Positions 8,363 through 17,279 of a stretch of DNA of 64,000 bases are shown here, piece after piece. A program made the position numbers and the translations under genes. Positions within the stretch are counted from its first letter, which is position 1. Each line of letters opens with the position of its first letter. The notes beneath the pieces were generated by a model, which did no database searches, was not told where the DNA came from, and saw only the letters and a list, made by a program, of their open reading frames with translations. This DNA comes from Sodalis ligni (GTDB taxonomy: Bacteria; Pseudomonadota; Gammaproteobacteria; Enterobacterales; Enterobacteriaceae): contig NZ_CP075169.1 in NCBI RefSeq assembly GCF_016865525.2, positions 2,728,337 through 2,792,336 on the forward strand. The letters are read 5' to 3'.

Positions 8363-9324
8363 TGCAGAATCTGGACCAACAGGTTATCGCCCAATCCCTG
8401 GACTGGGTGGCCGGGGAGCCGGTCTGGCTGTGCACCGTACTCTCCACCTATGGTTCATCGCCGCGGGCGCCGGGGGCGATGATGGTGATCAATGCCGCCG
8501 GATTGTACTGCGGTTCGCTGTCCGGCGGCTGTGTGGAAGAGGATTTTATCAGCCGTATCCGGGCCGGGGAATTCAGGCAAGGCAGCCAAATCGTGCGCTA
8601 CGGCGACGGTGGCCTACCCCCCCATCGGGCGCTGCCCTGCGGCGGCAAACTGGATATTCTTATCGAGATGCTGCCGGCCGGGCCGGGGAGCGCCGGTTAT
8701 CTCTCCCGCCTGGGACAGGCGCTCTCAGGCTATCTCTCCCTGCGCAAAGAAGTCATTTTGCCCCATGCCTGCCGTTATCTGGAGGCGTGCGCCTACAGCG
8801 GCGCCACCCTGGCCGGCTATGAGGGGAATCGGGTCAGTTTGACCGTTGCCGCCGCTCCCCGGCTGATTATTGCCGGTTTATCCACGGTAGCCCTGTACTG
8901 CGCCGAATTTTCCATTGCCCTGGGTTTCGAGACCATCGTCTGTGACAACCGGCCCGACGCCCTGCAAAATTTTGCCCCGCAGCTGCATAAGGACGTTATC
9001 GTCAAAGGGACGTTCCCGGCCCGGTATCTTGAACAAGCGGGGTGTCACGGCAATACCGCCGTCGTGGCGCTGACCCACGATCCCCGCGTTGACGATTTAA
9101 CCATGATGGAGGCGGTGAATACCGACTCTTTTTACCTGGGGGTGATGGGTTCCGTGCGCAACAGCCGGCAGCGTTTGCAGCGCCTGGAAACTATCGGCGG
9201 ACTCAGCACCGCTCAATTGGCGCGTATCCATGCGCCGGTGGGCATGGATCTTGGCAGCAAAACGCCGGCTGAAATCGCGCTGGCGGTCATGGCGGATATC
9301 GTACGCCACAAAAACCGGCATTAA
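8362..9324 (+). CDS. XdhC/CoxI-family molybdenum hydroxylase maturation factor
   Basis: The 320-residue protein has both XdhC domains: the N-terminal STYGSSPRAPGA and SLSGGCVEEDF segments, and the C-terminal Rossmann-like part with VALTHDPRVDD, YLGVMGS and GSKTPAEIALAVMADI. XdhC proteins bind molybdenum cofactor, assist its sulfuration and hand it to xanthine-dehydrogenase-family apoenzymes. Here it is translationally coupled to the MocA-like gene and convergent, after 37 bp, with a PaoABC-type hydroxylase that needs exactly this service. Confidence 0.92.
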   Translation: MQNLDQQVIAQSLDWVAGEPVWLCTVLSTYGSSPRAPGAMMVINAAGLYCGSLSGGCVEEDFISRIRAGEFRQGSQIVRYGDGGLPPHRALPCGGKLDILIEMLPAGPGSAGYLSRLGQALSGYLSLRKEVILPHACRYLEACAYSGATLAGYEGNRVSLTVAAAPRLIIAGLSTVALYCAEFSIALGFETIVCDNRPDALQNFAPQLHKDVIVKGTFPARYLEQAGCHGNTAVVALTHDPRVDDLTMMEAVNTDSFYLGVMGSVRNSRQRLQRLETIGGLSTAQLARIHAPVGMDLGSKTPAEIALAVMADIVRHKNRH

Positions 9325-9361
9325 CGGGGGCAATCTTGGCCCCGGTGGCATCGGCCTGCCG

Positions 9362-11757
9362 TTAAATCAGTTTATCCATGGTGATGGGCAAATCCCGGAC
9401 CCGTTTGCCGGTGGCATGATAGACGGCATTGCCGATGGCCGCCGCCACGCCGACGATACCCAATTCGCCCACCGCCTTGCCCCCCAGCGCCGTGGCCCGG
9501 TAATCGGGCTCTCCTACATCAATGGTAATGATGTCCGGCACGTCGGCGTTAATCGCCACCAGGTAATCCGCCAGGTTGTTATTGATGACCCGGCCATGGC
9601 GCGGATCGATAACGCCTTCCTCAAGCAGGGCCTGCCCCAATCCCATTACCATGCCGCCAATCCACTGGCTGCGCGCCAGCTTCGGGTTGTAGAGCCGGCC
9701 GCTGTCCATCGCCGCCACCATGCGTTTGACCCGGACGGTGCCGAAATCCTCATCCACCCGCACCTCCACAAACTGCGCGCTCCAGCTGTGGGCGGAGACG
9801 CCGGGGACGACGGAATGCGTCGATTGTCCCAGCGAGCTGACGATAGCCTCGCGCTCTTGCGCCGACGTTCCCTCTTTAAAGGTATCCGCCATCACCTCCA
9901 TGCTGTCCATATGGGCCGACCGCAGTAATTCCCCCAGGGCAATCCCCCGTCCTGGGCGCATGGCCGGACGGACCTCGCCGTCCGCCACCGTCAGGTGGTT
10001 TTTGTCCATTTGATGCAGCGGCGAGGCCGGCTGCTCCACCGCCAGGGTAATTAACCGTTCACGCATCATATTGGCGGCTTTGCTTACCGCGCCCATCAGA
10101 TTGCCCGCCAGCTGTGAGCCGCCCGCCACTCCCGCCAGGGGTAGCTGCGTATCCCCAAGCTGTACGATGATGGTCTCGGACGGCATCTGCAGCACCTCCG
10201 CCGCCGCCTGGGCCAGTATGGTATAGGTGCCGGTACCGATATCCGCGCCGGCGCTTTGCACAATCAGCTGCCCGTCCTGGCGCAGGATAAGCTTCGCCTC
10301 CGCCGGTATACGGTTCACCGGATAGGTGCCAGACGCCATCCCCCAGCCGATAAGCTCATGTCCGTCACGCATGGATCGCGGGGCAGGGGTGCGTTTTTCC
10401 CAGCCGAAGGCTTTTGCTCCCGCCAGCCAGGCGTCGCGCAGATGATGGGTGCTCCAGGGAAGATTCGACTTGAAGTCGTGATCGGGCCAGTTGCGCAACC
10501 GCAGTTCCAGCGGATCGATACTCAGGGCATAGGCCATTTCGTCCATCGCCGTCTCCAGGCCGAAGGCGCTGGGATTCTCCCCCGGCGCGCGCATCCAGCC
10601 TGGCGTCACGGTATTCAGTGGCACGACCCGGTGGCGGGAATGGACATTGGGTATGGCGTACATCAGCGCGGTGACCCTGTTGCAGGCCTCGATGTGCACA
10701 TCGTGCAGCGAGGTTTCATTGAAGCTGTCGTGGATGACAGACAGGATTTTACCGTCCCGGGTCGCGCCCATTTCCAGGGTTTGCGACGTGGCCGGCCGTC
10801 CGCCCAGACCGGTAAATACCTGCGGCCGGGTGAGGGAGACCTTGATGGGTCGCTTAAGCTCGCGGGCCGCCGCGCAGGCGAGGGCAACGTGGGTATAGGG
10901 CACCGGTTTGGAGCCGAAACCGCCCCCCACATAGGGCGAAATGATATGGACATCAGCCTTGTCCATACCCATCCACTGGGCGATTTCGGTTTTGCCCCGG
11001 CCACCCACTGGCTGGGTTCCCACACGGTGAGGCGCTCTCCCTGCCACTGTACCACGCAGGCATGGGGTTCCATGGGCATATTGTATTCACGGGGAGTGGT
11101 ATAGGTGCCGCGGATGCGTACCGCCGCGCTGTCCATGGCCTGCCGGGCATTGCCCACATCGATATTCAGCGGGTCGAGATTCTTCGGTGCGGCGCGGGCA
11201 TCGTCGGCAAACACAATGGCCGGGGTCTCCTCATAGTCGATCTCCACCAGCGACGCCGCATAGGTGGCCTGCTCAAAGGTCTGCGCCACCACGATGCCGA
11301 TATTTTGTCCGTTGTGGATGATGATATCATCCTGAATGGGCGTGTAGGTGGATTGGGCCGCGCCGCCTTTGGCAATGGGCGTCGGCTTGTTGATTTTCAA
11401 TCCGCTTTGGTGGGTGTAAACCGCCAGCACACCCGTGGACCGCCGCGCATTATCCGCATTCATGCGGGTAATGCGCCCGCTGGCGATAGTGGACTGAATC
11501 ACCACCCCGTACACGACGTCCTCGGGCTGGTGCTCAACGGCATAGGTGGCCTCGCCGCATATCTTAAGCCGGCCGTCGCCCCGGGAACGGGCAACGCCAA
11601 CGCCTTGGTACTTTTGTTCGGCGGCGCTGTCGGTTGCCGAAGCCTGCTCCGCCCCCTGTGCGCTGCCAAGCCGCAGGCCTATGCCGCCGGCGGCGGATAT
11701 TACCGCGGTGGCCTTCAGCAGATGACGGCGCATGGGGTTTGTGGGCTGTTGGCTCAT
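9362..11757 (-). pseudogene. PaoC-like molybdopterin-binding subunit, one frameshift
   Basis: Two overlapping frames give one colinear xanthine-dehydrogenase-family large subunit of about 798 residues, close to E. coli PaoC. The upstream frame covers the N-terminus to PSQWV, and the downstream frame runs from KTEIAQW to the C-terminal PITMDKLI. They join at one missing base near 10993-11000. Cofactor segments are present (YVGGGFGSKP, MRAPGE, and the catalytic-glutamate motif AVGELGIVG). Unlike E. coli PaoC, it begins with a twin-arginine-like signal (RRHLLK, then a hydrophobic AVISAAGG stretch), which suggests periplasmic export. The family oxidises aromatic and other aldehydes to acids. The start overlaps the FAD-subunit stop by four bases. 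Broken as written; an assembly error is possible. Confidence 0.87.
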
Positions 11758-12761
11758 GACTTTTCTCCCGTGCTGGGCTGGCCTGCGGTTAACAGGGCGC
11801 GGGTAATGACGCGCGGGGCCAGGACGATTTTAAAACGGTTATGTTCCAGCGGCCGGGCATCGGCGGTAATCAGCGCCGCCGCCCGTCTTATTTCATCTTC
11901 ATTAAAGGGTTTGCCCCGTAATGCCGCCTCCACGGCGTGCGCGCGCCAGGGTTTGGTGGCGACGCCTCCCATGGCGATATGGATATCGCGAATCACCGTT
12001 CCGTCCAGATCCAGACCCACCGCCGCGCTGGCGGCGGCAAATTCGTAGGAGGTGCGATCGCGCACTTTCAGATAATGGGAGCGCCGCAGCGCCGGCACGA
12101 TGGGCACTTCAACGGCGATAATCATCTCGTCGGCGGCGATATCGTGCTCTTTATCCGGCGTATTGCCCGGCAGCAGATAAAAACTGTCGATGGGAATGCG
12201 CCGTTCCTGCCCCGCGGCATTGCGCAAAATCACCCGTGCGTCAAACGCCGTCAGCGCCACGGCAAGATCGCCGGGGTAGAGAGCGACACAGCTCTCGCTC
12301 ACCCCCAGGACAGCATAATTGCGGTTGATGCCGTGCAGCGCCGAACAGCCGGATCCGGGGCGGCGTTTATTACAGGCGCTGAAGGCGCCGGGGTCACGGA
12401 AATAGACGCAGCGGGTGCGTTGGCGCAAATTGCCGCCGATGGTAGCCATGTTGCGTATCTGCGGCGAGGCCGCCTGCCACAGGCTCTCATAAATCACCGG
12501 CGCCTGGCTGCGGCAGCGGGCATCGGCCGCCACCTCGCTCATATGCGCCAGTGCGCCGATGCGCAGGGTATCGGCGCTGAAGGTAATGTCATTCAGTCCG
12601 GAAAGATGTTTGATATCAATGAGATTTTCCGGGGCTTCCACACCGCACTTCATCAGATCGAGCTGCGTGGTGCCGCCGGCGATGAATCGGCTGTTGACGC
12701 CGCCCGCCTGTGCGATGGCATCATCAATATTCAGCGCCCGATGATAATTGAATTCATTCAT
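11754..12761 (-). CDS. FAD-binding subunit of molybdenum hydroxylase (PaoB-like)
   Basis: The 335-residue protein is the medium (CoxM/PaoB) subunit that passes electrons between the 2Fe-2S and molybdenum subunits and an acceptor. FAD-pyrophosphate motifs are visible (FIAGGTTQLDLM near 26-37 and ATIGGNLRQR). Between them is a cysteine-bearing insert (CVYFRDP, FSACNKRRPGSGC) like the 4Fe-4S loop of E. coli PaoB, which separates this branch from ordinary xanthine dehydrogenases. It overlaps both neighbours by four bases, giving a tight A-B-C operon. Confidence 0.92.
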   Translation of the reverse strand: MNEFNYHRALNIDDAIAQAGGVNSRFIAGGTTQLDLMKCGVEAPENLIDIKHLSGLNDITFSADTLRIGALAHMSEVAADARCRSQAPVIYESLWQAASPQIRNMATIGGNLRQRTRCVYFRDPGAFSACNKRRPGSGCSALHGINRNYAVLGVSESCVALYPGDLAVALTAFDARVILRNAAGQERRIPIDSFYLLPGNTPDKEHDIAADEMIIAVEVPIVPALRRSHYLKVRDRTSYEFAAASAAVGLDLDGTVIRDIHIAMGGVATKPWRAHAVEAALRGKPFNEDEIRRAAALITADARPLEHNRFKIVLAPRVITRALLTAGQPSTGEKS

Positions 12762-13246
12762 ACCGACTCCCGCTTGATGTCCTCTGCCGCCTCTTTAACG
12801 GCATCGACGATATGGGGATATGCCCCGCAGCGGCAAATATTGCCGCTCATGTATTCGCGGATTTCCCCATCGGAACCGGTGTGGCCCTCTTTGATGCAGG
12901 CAATGGCCGACATGATTTGTCCGGGGGTGCAGTATCCGCACTGGAAGGCATCGTGTTTCAAAAAGCTGGCCTGAACCGGATGCAGCGTGCCGTCGCTCTT
13001 GGCCACGCCTTCGATGGTGGTGACCCGCCGGTTATGCGCCTGCGCCGCCAGGGTAAGGCAGCTTAATACCCGCTCCCCGTCAAGATGCACCGTACAGGCT
13101 CCGCATTGCCCTTGATCGCAGCCTTTCTTGGTGCCCGTCAGCGCCAGATGCTCTCTCAGTACGTCAAGCAGCGTCACGCGGGGATCCAGCGTGACGTCAA
13201 AATCTCTATTATTTACATTGAGATGCAACGGGATGTTTTTAGCCAT
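12758..13246 (-). CDS. 2Fe-2S subunit of molybdenum hydroxylase (PaoA-like)
   Basis: From the chosen ATG the protein is 162 residues. The plant-type ferredoxin cluster (C43, C48, C51 in GCDQGQCGAC, and C63) is followed by the second cluster motifs CGYCTPG and ICRCGAY. E. coli PaoA carries a Tat leader, but none is visible here: the in-frame extension up to 13309 has no twin arginine, and GGAAG sits correctly before the ATG at 13246. The leader appears instead on the large subunit. First gene of the operon. Confidence 0.93.
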   Translation of the reverse strand: MAKNIPLHLNVNNRDFDVTLDPRVTLLDVLREHLALTGTKKGCDQGQCGACTVHLDGERVLSCLTLAAQAHNRRVTTIEGVAKSDGTLHPVQASFLKHDAFQCGYCTPGQIMSAIACIKEGHTGSDGEIREYMSGNICRCGAYPHIVDAVKEAAEDIKRESV

Positions 13247-13604
13247 GATGGTCTTCCAGTCAGGATAAACTTGAATGATTGCCGCAATGCTTAAAACGAA
13301 GGGAAACAACGGATGGTGACAAGTAACGCCGTGCTGAGATCCTAAGTGTATATGCAGAATTCACCGGCCGGGTTGCCTGTTCTTGCAATTGTCTTGCCTG
13401 ATTTTTGTTTTTTTGCTTCCCCGGCGCGGCAGGCCTCGCCCCACGCCGGGCCCACAGCCTGTCCGTGCCGCGGGTGTGAAATGCGCTTCGTATCAACTAT
13501 AATGACTTATCAAAAGGGAAAAATATATTAAGGAAATATGAATGAAAATAATGATGTGTTAGCTCGGTATACCCGGATGACGGGTATATTCATTTAATCT
13601 GAAA
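13247..13604. other. Intergenic region between hydroxylase operon and AraC remnant
   Basis: About 360 bp between two divergent units. The part near 13480-13600 is AT-rich and should contain the promoter of the AraC remnant; the hydroxylase promoter must lie on the other side. No convincing operator pair, RNA gene or conserved small gene was recognised. Confidence 0.5.
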
Positions 13605-14533
13605 GTGAGTGCAGACATGTCGGAATTAATGAGCGTCATTGATAAACGAAATAAAAAAATGATAGGCATTATTAATCGGCTGATTTCCGGGGACGGCGTA
13701 TTCACCACCCGAATGCCTGAAATTAATTTTATACGCTCCTCAAAGCATATTCCGCGCAGCGCGGTAATGTATGAGCCATCCATTGTTATCATTCTGCAGG
13801 GAAAAAAGATCGGCACCATGGGTGAACGGCTTTTTATTTATGACAAAATGAATATCTTACCCTAACCATTCCAATGCCGTTTGAATGCGAGACGATAGGC
13901 TCGCCGGATGAGCCGCTGATTGGCATCCATATCAAGGTGACCCCACGCTCATTACGGAAATATTATTACAGATGGATAATCCTTCCTTAAGCGGCGAGGA
14001 TATCGAATTCATTTCAACCCAATCCCTAACCATGCATCAGTCAGGCATACTGGTAAGATTGGTGGAAAGCCTTGAACATAATGAACCGGCCAGAATACTG
14101 TCGCAAAATATCCTGCGGGAGTTTCTGTATAACATTCTAATGGAAAAAGCGGCGATAATCTCAAATTTTGGCCCTGAATAAAGGAAGGCATGGCCAGATA
14201 GCCAAGGTATTAAGCCAGATGCACGCCCATTACGCGAATAATTTCGATATGGCCGACCTGGCTAAAGAGAGCGGAATGAGCGTGTCGGCTTTTCATTCCC
14301 ATTTCAAGGCCATTACCCATTCCACGCCGCTGCAATATCTTAAGGAGATCCGCCTGCATAAAGCGCGCCTGATGATGCTGCATGATAATATGACCGCCTC
14401 CCGGGCCGCCAGCATCGTCGGTTACAGCAGCAATTCCCAGTTCAGCCGGGAATTCAAACGGCTGTTTGGCGATGCGCCCACCATCGATTCCGCCAAAACG
14501 AAAAGAATCTGGCTCAAGGAGAAAAGCGGATGA
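13605..14533 (+). pseudogene. AraC-family regulator with three frameshifts
   Basis: Four segments in different frames spell one AraC regulator of the AraC_N (type-I arabinose-like) class. The first has SSKHIPRSAVMYEPSIVIILQGKK, and the effector domain continues as PMPFECETIGSPDEPLIGIHIKV. Next comes LITEILLQMDNPSLSG, and last the two-helix DNA-binding domain with MADLAKESGMSVSAFHSHFKAIT and GYSSNSQFSREFKRLFG. The breaks fall near 13859-13865, at the C4 run 13941-13944, and at the T4/G2 run 14166-14171. It is divergent from the molybdenum hydroxylase operon, and relatives of this class often regulate adjacent oxidoreductases, so it probably once controlled that operon. Non-functional as written. 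Confidence 0.85.
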
Positions 14534-14578
14534 ATGCAGGCTGACCGGAACAGGGCGGCACCGGGTTAACATCCGGTT

Positions 14579-15241
14579 TTATTTGAGCATGTCCGCAAGT
14601 TCATCCGCGCCTTTGTCAATGCCCACCTTCGCGGCGCTCAGTGAACCGACGCTGGCGCCGACGTTGAGGGCATTGGGATACTGTTTGGCGACATAGGCGT
14701 TAAGCAGGCGGCGGGTTGAAGCATCCGAAATTTCCACGGCGTAGTTCACGGAGCCGTTCATCAACCCCTCCTTGCCGCGGATGGACTGAACGATGTTATA
14801 GGGGCCGCCGGCCAAATCGAACTTGGTAAAGGTACCGATCACCGGCGTGGTGGTCTTGGCGCCGGTCAGCGTCAGTTTTACCCGCAGGGTATCCAAAGAG
14901 GGGATGGTGACTTCCCTGAAACGGGCCCGCAGTTTTTCACTGAACTGATTTTGCATGTAGTGGACCAGCGCTTGCCGGTCTGACTGGTCCATATCGCCAA
15001 ACTGGTTGTCCGGACCCTGATAGAGGGCAACGGGTTCAATAATGATGCTGGTGTATTTTTTCCAGTCCACCGGCTCCGCGTAACGGTAGGGAATGCGATC
15101 CGATGCCTCATCGGTGTTGGGTCTTAACCGGGAAGATGAGTCAAGATTTTGATAGCGGGCGGGGGGCGTTGATGAACACGCCGCCAAGGCGATGAACAGA
15201 ATAAGAAGCGCGGGTCGAGATTTCCTGAAGGTTGTTTGCAT
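14579..15241 (-). CDS. DUF3313 family lipoprotein
   Basis: The 220-residue protein has a lipoprotein signal peptide (basic start, hydrophobic core, lipobox LAAC with Cys near residue 22). The mature domain matches DUF3313 in length and in features such as the early proline/arginine segment, the YTSIIIEPV strand and a C-terminal helix rich in lysine and aspartate. Function is unknown for the family; it is predicted to sit in the outer membrane facing the periplasm. It is divergent from the TetR gene, and the 5' ends nearly touch, so the two may share control. Confidence 0.8.
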   Translation of the reverse strand: MQTTFRKSRPALLILFIALAACSSTPPARYQNLDSSSRLRPNTDEASDRIPYRYAEPVDWKKYTSIIIEPVALYQGPDNQFGDMDQSDRQALVHYMQNQFSEKLRARFREVTIPSLDTLRVKLTLTGAKTTTPVIGTFTKFDLAGGPYNIVQSIRGKEGLMNGSVNYAVEISDASTRRLLNAYVAKQYPNALNVGASVGSLSAAKVGIDKGADELADMLK

Positions 15242-15289
15242 TTGAACGGCCCTATTATGAAAGAAGACAATGATGGATATTTTTTATTA

Positions 15290-16027
15290 ATGAACCAAAC
15301 TGTACGGTTTAGTTTTGCATTGATATGGATTTGTTTGACAAGAAAGTGTGCGCTTGAGTTTATTAGTGTCGCAAGAGAAACCAAGAGGGTTCAACCACGG
15401 GCCCGCCGCGAGTCCATTGTTGAGGCTGCCGCCCGGCTCTTTCAGGAAATGGGCTATGAACGCGCGTCGATGAATGAATTGTCCAAACGCCTGGGCGGCT
15501 CCAAAGCCACCCTGTACAGCTATTTTTCGTCCAAAGAGGAGCTGTTCACTGCCGTTATCCATGCCTACGCCACTCAGCACCTGACCGAGGCGGCGGAAGA
15601 GTTGACGGCTTACGACGATAAGACGGAAACGCTGGAAGACAAATTGATGCGTTTCGGAAAGCGGATGTTGAAGGTATTGGTAAACGACAACAGTGCGTTA
15701 TCCGTTTATCGCATGGTAGTGGGAGAGGCTGGGCATTCCGATATCGGGACGCTGTTTTATGAGTCCGGTCCCAGGGCAAGCATTGAAAAATTATCGGCAT
15801 TGCTGGCCGGCGCCATGGATCGTGAGGAGCTGCGGGTGGGCGATCCCTACATCCGGGCATTGCAGTTTCTGGCGCTGTTGACCGCCGAGACCGAAGTCCG
15901 CATCTATCAGCGTCAGTCCCAGCCGGTCAGCCTTGCCAGAATCCATGAGATGACCCGCTGCGCGGTGAATCTATTTCTGTATGGCGCAGCACCGCCGGCG
16001 CGCCCGGCGTCGGCAAACCTGAAATAA
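15290..16027 (+). CDS. TetR/AcrR-family transcriptional regulator
   Basis: The helix-turn-helix region is clear (RESIVEAAARLFQEMGYERASMNELSKRLGGSKATLYSYFSSKEELF), followed by an all-helical ligand-binding domain of the AcrR type with a C-terminal TetR_C-like segment. Members repress neighbours, often transporters or envelope genes, and release DNA on binding a small hydrophobic ligand. The start is uncertain. The frame is open upstream to 15236, and ATG codons exist at 15257 and 15290. None has a strong ribosome site, and the first 25 residues do not look like TetR sequence. A TTG at 15335 is also possible. The adjacent DUF3313 lipoprotein gene is the likely target. Confidence 0.85.
   Translation: MNQTVRFSFALIWICLTRKCALEFISVARETKRVQPRARRESIVEAAARLFQEMGYERASMNELSKRLGGSKATLYSYFSSKEELFTAVIHAYATQHLTEAAEELTAYDDKTETLEDKLMRFGKRMLKVLVNDNSALSVYRMVVGEAGHSDIGTLFYESGPRASIEKLSALLAGAMDREELRVGDPYIRALQFLALLTAETEVRIYQRQSQPVSLARIHEMTRCAVNLFLYGAAPPARPASANLK
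15297..15310. promoter_or_regulatory. Imperfect palindrome, candidate TetR operator
   Basis: AAACTGTACGGTTT is a 14-bp palindrome with one mismatched pair, centred on GTAC. It lies in the short divergent region between the lipoprotein start and the TetR domain, where an autoregulatory operator would be expected. It overlaps the 5' end of the annotated TetR frame, which argues that the true start may be further downstream. Confidence 0.5.
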
Positions 16028-16091
16028 CCCAGAGCGATAATCAGCCGCTGGCGTGTTAAGGAGAATAACCGGCATCATGGCGATGCCGCGA

Positions 16092-16910
16092 TTATTCCTC
16101 AAAGGTGTTGAAATACCTTTGCGGCGTTTCCCCCAGGGTTCGCCTGAACATGGCGATAAAGGCGCTGCCGTTGAAATAGCCCAGCCGCTGGGCTATCTCC
16201 TCGATGGTGCGGCCCTGCGCCATCAGACTGATGGACTCCATGATTTTGAGCTGTTGCCGCCATTGGGAAAACGTCAGGCCGGTATCATGGCGAAATAGCC
16301 GGGACAGCGTGCGCGGCGTAGCGCCGACCCCGGCGCTTAGCTGGTCCAGCGTATCCTCGTTACCCAGGTCCGCCGTTAATATCCGGGTAACGGCGCACAA
16401 ACGGCGCTCGCGGGGAAAGGGGAGGAAACCCGCCGTGGCCGGCGCGGCGGCGCTGAGTTCATGAAACAGCAGCGGCAGCATCAGCCGGTGGCGCTGATAA
16501 TTGATTTCCCCCGGTTCGTCGGGGGGCGTCAGCGCCTCAATGAGATAGTGCACCATCTTCGAGATGAGAATGACGCAATAATCGTCCACCTGCTTGTGGC
16601 CGGGATTTTCCGGTAAATAGAGATTGTGGGTTACGGCATCGCCCAGCGCATGGATCTGGTGCGGCAATTCCGAGGGGATCCACAGCCCCCGATAGGGAGG
16701 CAGCGTCCATATGCCGGTGGCGGTGTGAATTTTGATCGAGCCCCGGCTGGCGTAAGTGAGCTGGGCCGTTTTATGGGAATGCCATACTTCGGATTGCAAA
16801 TGCGCGTAGCGATAGGATATAAACGAAACGCACTCCCCGGCGGAGGCCGCGGGGACGGACAGGCGAACAGCGGGTAACCCCGCCTCTGCAAGGCTCGCGT
16901 TGTTCTTCAT
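16092..16910 (-). CDS. AraC-family regulator with cupin N-terminus
   Basis: The 272-residue protein has an N-terminal cupin-like sensing domain (WHSHKTAQLTYASRGSIKI near 43-61, PPYRGLWIPSELPHQI) and a C-terminal AraC/XylS DNA-binding domain (TLDQLSAGVGATPRTLSRLFRHDTGLTFSQWR, then IAQRLGYFNGSAFIAMFRRTLGETPQRYF). This architecture is common in one-component sensors of small molecules. It lies divergent from the siderophore receptor operon and intact, so control of that operon by substrate is possible, but no binding site could be singled out. Confidence 0.9.
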   Translation of the reverse strand: MKNNASLAEAGLPAVRLSVPAASAGECVSFISYRYAHLQSEVWHSHKTAQLTYASRGSIKIHTATGIWTLPPYRGLWIPSELPHQIHALGDAVTHNLYLPENPGHKQVDDYCVILISKMVHYLIEALTPPDEPGEINYQRHRLMLPLLFHELSAAAPATAGFLPFPRERRLCAVTRILTADLGNEDTLDQLSAGVGATPRTLSRLFRHDTGLTFSQWRQQLKIMESISLMAQGRTIEEIAQRLGYFNGSAFIAMFRRTLGETPQRYFNTFEE

Positions 16911-17165
16911 GATCGGGGATATTTATCCTTAACGGTATTTTGCTGCTGATTCATCACATCCTCTCCGGTACCGGCCGGCGGCGGGGTTGTTTCACACCGC
17001 CGCCCCGGCGCCGGAAAGCCCCTTCAAGAGCGCTCCTGGAATAATCCGCTGAATAATGCCTGAAATTTTTGTCCGGCGGCGCAGGTTTTAGGACAACTTT
17101 CGTCCTGAAAAAAGGGTGGCGCCGGAACACACCTTACAACGGACAACCTTCACCTTTCAATAAGA

Positions 17166-17184
17166 AGAAAAATCATTATCATTC
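17166..17184. promoter_or_regulatory. Fur box upstream of siderophore receptor
   Basis: AAAAATCATTATCATTCG contains ATCATTATC, a good half of the Fur consensus, 96 bp before the receptor start. Iron repression of the receptor-fhuDB-exporter unit is therefore likely. Confidence 0.7.
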
Positions 17185-17279
17185 GCCTTCAAGTCTAGGC
17201 TGTGACAACGGGCCGCAGAGTCTGTACGCCGGTGAGCATTCTTTTCTTAAACAGGCAGGAATCAGGCAGGGTTGAAGGC

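Noticed and set aside
10256..11104. Antisense open frames across the PaoC-like gene
   Set aside because: The sense strand carries strong molybdenum-hydroxylase motifs; the antisense frames are histidine/arginine/glycine-rich and unrecognisable.
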